DNA of 64,000 nucleotides, taken from NCBI RefSeq assembly GCF_037893015.1, contig NC_133660.1, positions 284,739,078 to 284,803,077 on the forward strand, read 5' to 3'. This document shows, in pieces, positions 56,101 through 64,000 of this stretch. A program made the translations under genes and the position numbers. Numbering within the stretch: the first letter of the stretch is position 1; every line of letters starts with the position of its first letter. A model generated the notes under the pieces. It made no database searches and was not told the DNA's origin. It was given only the letters and a program-made list of their open reading frames with translations. This DNA is from Macrotis lagotis. Lineage: Eukaryota > Chordata > Mammalia > Peramelemorphia > Peramelidae.

Positions 56101-56564
56101 CTAATGCTCAAGAAGAGAAGACCCAACCCCAGGCCCCAGGTTCCTTCAGCCATCCCCTCAGGCCCTGGCCAATGGCTCCTCTTTCTTAGCCTCACTCCAT
56201 CTACCTTGCCTTCCTCTCCCCCTCAGCAGCCCACAAAAGGGGCCAGACCTGCTCCAGGTCCACCCTGGGGGTGGCTCTGCCAGAACCCATCCCCTATTAC
56301 CATGAAGGACACACCCAGCACCTGGGCACCTGCCCTCACCCTCCTCCCCACCCAAGGTTCCCACAGCAGCCCAGGAGACTCCAGGGACTCTTGGGTGAGG
56401 AGCAGCCTTAGGCAGCACAATCTCAAGGAGAGACTGACTCAGAGGAGCTCAATAAGCAGGGGTTTCAGTCTCCCTCCCCATTTCAGGGAGGGAAAGCAGT
56501 GGGCAGGGGCAGACCAGTCTAACAGGCCCTTGTTCCCCTGTGCCCCACCCCCAGCAGCTCACAT

Positions 56565-56565
<1 letters not shown>

Positions 56566-56622
<57 letters not shown>
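56566..56622 (+). repeat. (CA)n microsatellite
   Basis: About 28 uninterrupted CA units, the longest pure dinucleotide run in the intron and probably polymorphic. Confidence 0.98.
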
Positions 56623-56625
<3 letters not shown>

Positions 56626-57244
56626 CCAGAAAACAAGCACCTCAGAGATGCCCTCCCTTCCCCACTAAGGGCTGGCTTCAGGCCTCTGGATCATCTACAG
56701 CCCCTCCTGGGGCCACGAGCCTCTCCTACAAGTCTGGCCCTTGGCTGGGTGGTCACAAACTAGACCCACAGCTCCAGGTTAAACAAAAGTTTCCGGGCTA
56801 GATCATTGGACGGGTCCACTCTCAGCAGAGGAAGGGGCAGAGATGCTGCTTCCTGCCCTCCTCGTGGCAGGCCCTTCCCTCATTGGCTCCCATCTCTTAG
56901 TAACCCTTCCCATAACGACACAGAGAGGCTAAAGCAACTTCAATAGTTAAAGGAGTTGATCAAAATGTCCGAGAAACAAGAAATCAGCAAGACTGATTGA
57001 ACATGGGGTGGGGAGGAAGTCCCCATCAGAACTCTCCACAAGGGCTCCCCACTGTACCAGCAGTCAAGAATGGTTGATAATCCATGATGGAAAAGAAAAA
57101 GTAAAAGGCACAGAAGCGTGCAGGAGCTGGAGGAGCCGCCTGGTCTGCCTTCTCTCTGACATGACCCCCACCACAGCTGGCAAAGTGGGAAATAGTTCAA
57201 TAAAACAAAACTGGGAAACAACTATAAACAAGAGGCCAGCAGCA

Positions 57245-57460
57245 GTGTGGGAGAGGGGAAGGGGCTTTGGAATGGGAGTCAGAGGGTCTGGTTTCAGATG
57301 TGAACTCAATTACTTCCTATATGTGTAATCTCTGGCAAATCACCTGCAGGCTGTACACTTCCCATCTTTTTTCTGGAAAATGTGAGAATGGGCCTAGAAC
57401 TTTAAGGAAAGTGGAGAGAAGTCCTTTCCGGCCCTACCTCATCATTCTGGCTGGTTCAGC
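57245..57460 (+). repeat. MIR-like SINE
   Basis: 'ggaatgggagtcagagggtc', 'aactcaattacttcctatat' and 'tggcaaatcacctgcagg' in forward order. Confidence 0.65.
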
Positions 57461-58419
57461 CCTGGTCACTTCCCTCCCCCATCTCTCCAGGACCTCCTGT
57501 GTGTTCTGGACCCAGGAAGGCCAGAATAAAAGTTGTTACTGCTCTCTTTACTATAGGAAAAAGTCAGGGATCTCTACAAACTTAAGAGGACCTTGAGAAT
57601 ATCCCCACTCTGACACTACATATTCTATATCAGATAACAAGGAGACCATCAATCTAGAAAGAGCCCTGGAGGCCTTGCTGAAGAGTCATTGAGTCTTCCT
57701 TCTTCCTCATACCCAGCCCTCCACAAACCGGAAGAATGGAAGCCATACCAAAGATTCTCAAGAAAGAATGAGTGGGCCAAACCAGAATCCTCATTCGCGC
57801 CCATCCCATCTTCTGTGCTTGCTTGCCATTTCAGGATCTTGCTGGAGTGAATCCTAAGTCACCATCCCAGTTCCCAAGGAGGCCTTCCCTGAGGCTACCT
57901 CTCTCCCCTTGCTCCTCCCCCTGGCCTTGAGGCCTAAGGATCTGAGTACCCACTCAGTTCTGCCACTAGAACCCCCAAGGATGAGGCCAGTCCTTTCCCC
58001 TAGCTCCCTTTCAATTTTCTCATCTGTTAACAGTCTCCATGGATCTTCAGAGACCCTCTAGGGCCCCATGATTCTGCTGATACAACTGAAAGCAGAGAAG
58101 CTGACAAACCAGAAGAGAGGAGTCTCAAATGAATCTAGATGCTTTAGAGGGAGTGACTACCCAAAGGCCTATACCTAAACAGCTAGCTGACTGTAAAGGC
58201 ATTTATTCTTAATTAACATTTCATATGAAATTTGGATTTCCAGGTGAGAAGCTAAAAAAAGTAGATAAAAGTACAGAAGAGGGTGGACATCAGTTCATTT
58301 GGGTAGCAGTGAAGGAAAGAAACTAAGTACAGGGGGTTCCTTTTGGGATCCCAAGGTCTCCTATTAATATTTTCTTCCACCTATTTCAATTGCCCAAAAG
58401 TAGCTAAATTGACCTTTAA
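57461..58419. other. MARK2 intron 1, nothing recognised
   Basis: No repeat family or exon recognised. Confidence 0.4.
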
Positions 58420-58560
58420 AGGTTGCAAAGCATTTCCCACATATTAACTCCTTTGAAACAAACAATCCAGTGAGGAGACTTTTATGGATGAGGAAACTGA
58501 GGCAGGAGGAGGTAAAAGGATTTAAATGCCTAGGGACTTGGGCACCAGTACTGCTCCGCA
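58420..58560 (-). repeat. MIR SINE, reverse orientation
   Basis: 'ggttgcaaagcatttccc' and 'atgaggaaactgaggcagg' are reverse MIR landmarks. Confidence 0.75.
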
Positions 58561-59186
58561 GGTGCTAACAGTGAGAACATGACAGACTCCAGGGCTCTCT
58601 CCTTTCCCATGGCCTTGAGGCCAGTGCTTACTCCCTAGCCCTTGGGTTCTTCCCTCCCAGTCTATTTTTCCTTCATCAGATTACACAATCAATCTCTCTG
58701 CCCTAGAGAAAGCAACCAGAAAAGAGATGCTCCTGGGGCCCGGAGTTTCCTTAGGCAGACCCAGAGGCCTCTTCCTTCTGGTATACTCTGTCCAGGCCCC
58801 ACAAACCAACTAGAGGTCAGACCTGGGCCAGCCAGGTCTTCCAGGCCTCAGAATCCATGTCCTGGCCACAAGCTTCTCTCCGCGGCCCCCCCCCCCATCT
58901 GACCCTATCTCCCCTCCTCAAACCCCAAAACTTCTCTGGCCTCTAAATTCAAACAAACTTCTAGGCTTGTAAAGCCCTCACAGCCCAGGTCTAACATATC
59001 TTTCCAGCCCCAAGAAGCCTAGTTAGTGGGTGGCCAGGAAGGGCCTTCAGGCCCATAAAGCACTGTACTCATTAGCTCAACAATCTGACCTTGCGTCTTT
59101 CCTCACACATGACCCTTCCTCTCCTATTTCTGGGTCTGTGCACCAGCCAATCTTCTATGCCCAGGGAGCTCTCCCTGCCTGCTTCT
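58561..59186. other. MARK2 intron 1, nothing recognised
   Basis: No supported feature. Confidence 0.4.
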
Positions 59187-59203
59187 AAGATTCGATGAAT
59201 TCC

Positions 59204-59353
59204 GGGATGGCTAGATGGTGCAGCGGATAGAGCACTGGCCCTGGAGTCAGGAGGACCTGAGTTCAAATTTGAGCTCAGACACTTAGTAATTACCTAGCTG
59301 GGTGGCCTTGGGCAAGTCACTTAACCCCATTTCCCTGCAAAAACAACAACAAA
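59204..59353 (+). repeat. Short marsupial SINE with 17-bp perfect target-site duplication
   Basis: Complete forward copy ending in CAACAACAAAA. 'aagattcgatgaattcc' at 59187-59203 and 59354-59370, the longest perfect duplication found in the window. Confidence 0.96.
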
Positions 59354-59370
59354 AAGATTCGATGAATTCC

Positions 59371-60849
59371 CTGATCCCTCACTGCCACCAGTGCTTGAGA
59401 CCCCCAGACCACCCTGCCCATCTCCACCTTCACCTTATTCTGGATGTCCTTGCCTAGGCCCATGTGCTCTCCACGAACAAACATTTCTGAAGTGCCTACG
59501 TTGTTTTCTGGTTGAACCCCCTGAACATAAACCCAGTGAGAGCAGACTCTTAATCTAGGCTTGACTGGCACATTCAATGGGACTTTATTTTTAATTAAAA
59601 AAAGCAAAAGACCCACCATGCCAAGTACTGTCTCAAGTCTCCAAGGAAGCTGGAAGCTGTCAGGGTCAGGACATGGTTTAGCTGAGATGCTCCCCACCAC
59701 TCCTCTACACCTCAAGGCAGCCTCAGAGCAAGGCTCAGGGGCTGAGTCTGTCCTGAAGGGTATCATTCTTCAAGAATCTCATTCCGGGGCCTCCAGATAA
59801 AAGCCCTAGCAGTGATCTTGGGTCCAACCTGTCTGGATATGGATGAGTAGAGTCCCAGTGCCTGCTCTGATGCCCCAAAGAGCTGAGCTGGGAGGAGGAG
59901 CTGGTGAAAGGAACCTTTCCTGAACTAGCAGGTGCTAAAAGCAGTCACACCAGATCATTTTGGAAGGGTTTGCCACGGAGAATTTCTAGAATTCAGGCCT
60001 CCCAAATGTGAACAGAGAGACATTTCATTTTTAAGGAAAGCCTCCCCTCCACCACAATCCTGTAGGCTTCTACCTCATGTTTGCCATTTTGTCATTAAGG
60101 GATTGGTGTTTAACAGCCTGGATCTGGCTCCCTGTTGGCAGCTTGCCCTATCAGTTTTTTCACAAGTAGCTTCTGTGGTTTCAAGAAAGGCAGGGTGTTT
60201 GATTTTAAACAATGTTTTAAAAATATATTTCAGAATAGGGTTCATCCATTCTGCAATGCAAGGTGGGGGGGGGGAGAGAGAAGGAAAAATTAAATCACAC
60301 CAAATAAAGGAGCCTGAGCTACATTCAAGGAAAGCACCTAGACCACGCAGCAAAAGAAGCCAACCCAAGGGCTATTCCAATGTTCTGTTTGAAATGACTG
60401 ACTTAAGAAATAAGACTTATGATGTGGAGGCTGGTCCTGTGCTTGGCTTTACCTTTTCATCCATACAAATAAACTCACCTAGCCCTCATTTACTTATGAA
60501 AACAATTCCCAAAAGTTCAAAATCAAGGTAAAGGACTACCCTCTAATCAATTAGCAGCTACCAGTCTTCTCCTTAGTCAGCCTGATCTCAGTAATTAAGG
60601 TAAAGACTCTCCTCTCTGGGAAGTCACACCATAGAGAAGGCAGAAGCCCCAAGGACCCAAGCCATTAGTGAGAGGCAGGCCCCCGCCACCCCCAAGGGCT
60701 CCGGAGTCTAGGGAAATCCAGCCCAGCTTTCCTAAGGAACACCTGGGTTTCAGACGGCTGCCTCTTCCTGCCTTGCTGCTGGGGAATCTAACCATAAGGG
60801 GAAAGCCAAATGGTCTGGCATTTTCCAGAGGGGAAGAACAAATGAACCC
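59371..60849. other. MARK2 intron 1, nothing recognised
   Basis: The 199-codon open frame at 59932-60531 has no recognisable protein. A small A/T-rich block lies at about 60200-60230. Confidence 0.4.
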
Positions 60850-61030
60850 AAAGTCAAAGGACAGGAGTTCAAATCCCATCTCTGCTCCTTAGAGGTTCTG
60901 AGATAAAGGCCTGGAAGTCATCCAATCCAACCTGCCTTGGGACTCTGCCTAGGTCTCAGTTCTGTCTTCTGTAAAATTGGGGGGGGGGGGAGGAAAACTG
61001 GTCCTTCCAGTTTTAAATCCTTTTCAAGTC
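60850..61030 (+). repeat. MIR SINE
   Basis: 'ggagttcaaatcccatctc', 'ctaggtctcagttctgtctt' and 'ctgtaaaattgg' in forward order. Confidence 0.75.
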
Positions 61031-63319
61031 CTGAACTAGGCTTTGAAGTGAACTTCAGGAGCCGCAAAAACCAAGAGCTAGGACCAAAGTGACCAAAATG
61101 CTAAAAACTGGGGGATGATGCCCCACCTGGGTCTTCACAGCTTCTCCCATAAAGGGAAAGATAAAAGTGAACAAGACCACCCCCATAATGGGACTTAGGG
61201 CAGTCCTTATCACTAAGTTCAAGCCAGACAAAGAGACTGGGCAGTGAGTACCACTATCAGCACAGGCTTCAGAAGAGAGAAGTAAAACAAGAAAAAAAAA
61301 GGCCTGCAAACAGGAAACAGGGCTGAATTACACAAGCAACAGGATTAAGAGAAACCAGCAGGATGGCCACAGTGCGGCTCCCAGGGATAAACTGGCAGGC
61401 ACCATGGGCACCCAGAGGCCTGGCACCACCAGCTCCCAGCCTTCTTGGCAGCCCAGGCCAAAAGTCCAGCACTCTGTACCTTTTTGTGTTCTGGTGGCAG
61501 ACAGCCCCATGCTGAGAAGGGACTAAGAGGAGAAGCCAGTCTGTTTCAATCGGGCTGGAGATACAGCTTGAAGCAGTCCTGGGAAGGGTCTTTTTGGGTA
61601 GCAAGAGTATCAGTCACCTTGTCAAGGGTCCTGCCAGGCCCAGCAAACCACCACACCTGTGTCTGGGGGGGGGGGGGGGCGGGGCTCATTTGATGGGTAC
61701 CACCTTCCGGGTCCTGAGGACACAGGACTAGTGTCTGGCGGGGGTGGGGCAGCAGCGGCATAGGCAGCAGTTTCTGGATGCTCTTAAATTCCCAGAGAGA
61801 CAAATACATCCTTCTGTGGTGCTATGGGAGCCCCAAAAGGAAAGCTGGAGTTCTCTCTGTATGTATATCATCCTTACAGCTTTAAATGGACCAGCCCAGG
61901 ACCGAAGGGACAAGATCCAGTCAACAGCTCCAGGCCCAAATTCTGAACAATCATATTCTTCACTCAAGACTGAGGTCTGGCTCCAAGAATTCCTCCAGAT
62001 TCTACCAAATGTTCTAATGCTTGGGTAAAACAAGGTAGGGCTCCTAGGGCACATGTCACCTCAGTTCTAAGACCAGGGGGCTACTAAACACCCTCCAAGT
62101 GATGGGACTGAGGAGGGAGGGACATAGCCCAAGCCCAAGAAGATAATGATTCCCAATAGCTATCTGGGAACACAGACAGGGAAAAGACCCAAGGCCCAGT
62201 CTGGCCTGCAGGACCTCAGCATACAAGGAAACAAGGTGCACTTCCATTTCCCACACAGGCAAGAAGGTACAGCCAGGGCCAACAATTCTGTACCTGAACC
62301 AGAGAGCATCAGCAGAGAGAAACATGCCCAAGGAGGAAGAAAGTCACTGGATGAGAGGAAACTGAGGTGGACTCCCTGAGGACTGGATATGTCCTATTAT
62401 TTAGGCTAGTGACTGATTTGAGCAGGTGGGAGAGGGGAGTTTGGGTGGAAACCCTTGTTAATCTGGCTGAAGCAAGGTCAAAGCTGACCAGTGGCCATCC
62501 TGGGAAAGGGGACAGAGCCAAGGGTTCTGGAGAAACTGTCCAATGAACACAGGCTCAAATGAGAGGGAAGAGACCATTTTCTGAACTCTGTGTGTCTCCA
62601 TAATTTATCTGCCTTTGAGTTCACCTGAAAGAGGAAGTTCACACCTCTTCCAGACTCTGAACCAAGGTCTCCCTCCTGAAAAGGCATCTAAATTGTGCTA
62701 GATGAGTAATATTTATTTGACCGGTGGGTTTCAATAAGAGACAGTGGCAAAATCAAGACAGATTAGTAAGCAATGGGAAAGCAGAATGTCAGTGATAGGT
62801 CGAGGCTCCTGGATCCTCCCAGTTGCTAGCTGCCAGCTGCCAATGGCTCCAAGGTTCTTCAAGGAGAGAGCCAGGCTTGCGGTTTTCAAATGTAGAACTG
62901 CTCAAGAGCCAGCCAAAAAGCCCTTTAATGCTGCCCTCAGAAGAGCTAAGGGAATCAACAGTGCCCATCGGATCTTTTTTAATGCATTCAAAATTGCAAG
63001 ACTGATGGTATGGATTGGCAAAATGAAAACACCCAATAGGGCTCCATGCCCAGGGGGTCAGCGAAAAGTACCTGCTCCACCAAGAGGACAGTACAGGCCT
63101 TTCTAAAGCCCAATCGATAAACTGAGGGAGGTGTGAAACAAAGGCTGATAATAAAAGTCCCAAGGAGAAATCATCCAGATCTGGGGATGAATTCTAGGTC
63201 TTTACTAGAAAACAGGTTATCCAAAACCAACCAGTATCCTGTCAAGTCTCTCCCAAAAGAATGTCAGAGGAATCAGCCCAGCACAAGGTCCAGCCAGGCC
63301 CCGGGGTATTATCCTTATC
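61031..63319. other. MARK2 intron 1, nothing recognised
   Basis: No exon or repeat recognised. 62880-63040 is unusually free of repeats and low complexity and could be tested for conservation. Confidence 0.4.
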
Positions 63320-63420
63320 CCTAGATAGCAATTATAATGGTAACTCCTACCTCCCTGTTGGGGTTACAAGGCATGCTCTTCTCATTTTACAGATGAGGAT
63401 GCCAAGGCTGGAGCCTGGCC
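63320..63420 (-). repeat. MIR fragment, reverse orientation
   Basis: 'cattttacagatgagga' with flanking MIR-like text. Confidence 0.65.
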
Positions 63421-64000
63421 TCGAGAGCCAAGGCTTCCTCTGGCTTGGAGGAAGGGTCTACAGAGCCGGGAGAGATCTTCTCTCACATTCTAGATGAGCC
63501 AGTGACATTAACCCAGAGCCCTGTCATGGTGTAACCATACCAGGCCACTTCCTCCTTGGTGACAGAGCCTTGCCACAAAGGAAAATGCAGAGTTGCAGCT
63601 CAGGACAGGAAAACACCAAGAGGTCCAGGGGAACCAGAACCCTGCAAGGTCTCCGGCAACAGAAAGGATCCCCAAGGGCCAGGTTGCCAAATGATTAACC
63701 ATACTGTCATTAAAAACAACAGCAACAAAAAAAAATGTGGTCTTCCCTCTTTCCTAAATGGAACAGAAGGTAAACTCCTCCCCTTGGATGGCAGGCAGAG
63801 TTCCCCCTCAGGTGCCCGCCCCCTGCTCATCTCCACACCTTGCAGTCATGGGACCCAGCTCCTGGCAGTTCCACTTTCAGTGGAGTCTTCATCCACTAGA
63901 ACCTAAGTTTACTGATGGCAGGGATCATTTTCCTTGTTTGGATCTTTATAACTGGCTCTGGCCAGAGGATGGAAAGGAAGATGAGGCCCTGGGGTGTTTC
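63421..64000. other. MARK2 intron 1 to window edge
   Basis: No exon recognised, so the first MARK2 coding exon and main promoter should lie beyond the window. Confidence 0.5.

Larger units (their letters stand above)
31054..64000 (-). other. MARK2: MARK2 intron 1 (partial)
   Basis: From the exon 2 acceptor to the window edge no further MARK2 exon could be recognised: no sequence encoding a human-like N-terminus (MSSARTPLPTLNERDTEQ) was found by reading. About 33 kb of long first intron, as in human MARK2 by memory. Repeats and candidate elements inside are listed separately; open frames inside are considered spurious. Confidence 0.75.

Noticed and set aside
56092-56763. 223-codon open frame in intron 1
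   Set aside because: It includes the (CA)n microsatellite read as THTHTH; no splice signals or homology.
59932-60531. 199-codon open frame in intron 1
   Set aside because: No recognisable domain and no flanking exon signals; chance.
31054-64000. Search for the first MARK2 coding exon
   Set aside because: No sequence encoding a human-like N-terminus next to a donor was seen; intron 1 seems to run off the window.

Overview
This is mammalian nuclear DNA, almost certainly from a marsupial. Two host genes with normal exon-intron structure lie in a background of marsupial-type SINEs: a short family with a 'gcagctaggtggtgcagtgg' head and a 'ttgcaaggcaatgggg' tail, and a longer CORE-SINE family. 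MIR, L2, L3/CR1 and L1 relics also occur. I cannot tell a didelphid from an Australian marsupial by eye.

Layout. (1) Positions 1 to about 12.3 kb are intergenic: nested SINE, L1 and L2 insertions on the left, then GC-rich sequence with a 370-bp ACACAGAC-type satellite. No gene was recognised. In human the next gene on this side is NAA40, and it is not in the window. (2) A CpG island (about 12.3-13.3 kb) carries the start of RCOR2 (+ strand). All 12 coding exons (12975-17604) can be joined in frame into a 518-residue REST corepressor 2 with ELM2, SANT1, an LSD1-binding linker, SANT2 and a proline-rich tail. The RCOR2 poly(A) signal is at 18319. (3) MARK2 (Par-1b kinase) runs on the - strand and converges on RCOR2. 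Its poly(A) signal is at 18508-18513, so the two 3' ends lie about 150 bp apart. Seventeen coding exons, including a 27-nt micro-exon, run from 31053 down to 20125. They encode everything except the short N-terminal exon: kinase domain, UBA, spacer and KA1. (4) From 31054 to 64000 is MARK2 intron 1 as far as I can see. It holds SINEs, MIRs, LINE fragments, an 18S rRNA pseudogene, simple repeats and a small CpG-rich patch near 36 kb that may be an alternative promoter. The first coding exon is presumably beyond 64 kb.

The gene order and the tail-to-tail arrangement match human 11q13 (MARK2, RCOR2) as I recall it. The products are not known partners: RCOR2 acts in nuclear LSD1/HDAC corepressor complexes, and MARK2 phosphorylates microtubule-associated proteins and controls cell polarity.

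I found no new multi-gene system. The most notable features are: a C9orf72-like GGGGCC repeat that starts 9 nt after the RCOR2 exon 1 donor and is read as poly-GR/GA if intron 1 is retained; a 38-bp minisatellite directly upstream of the RCOR2 start codon whose every unit contains a splice-acceptor-like motif; a GC-AG intron and a 27-nt micro-exon in MARK2; and an 18S rRNA retro-pseudogene.
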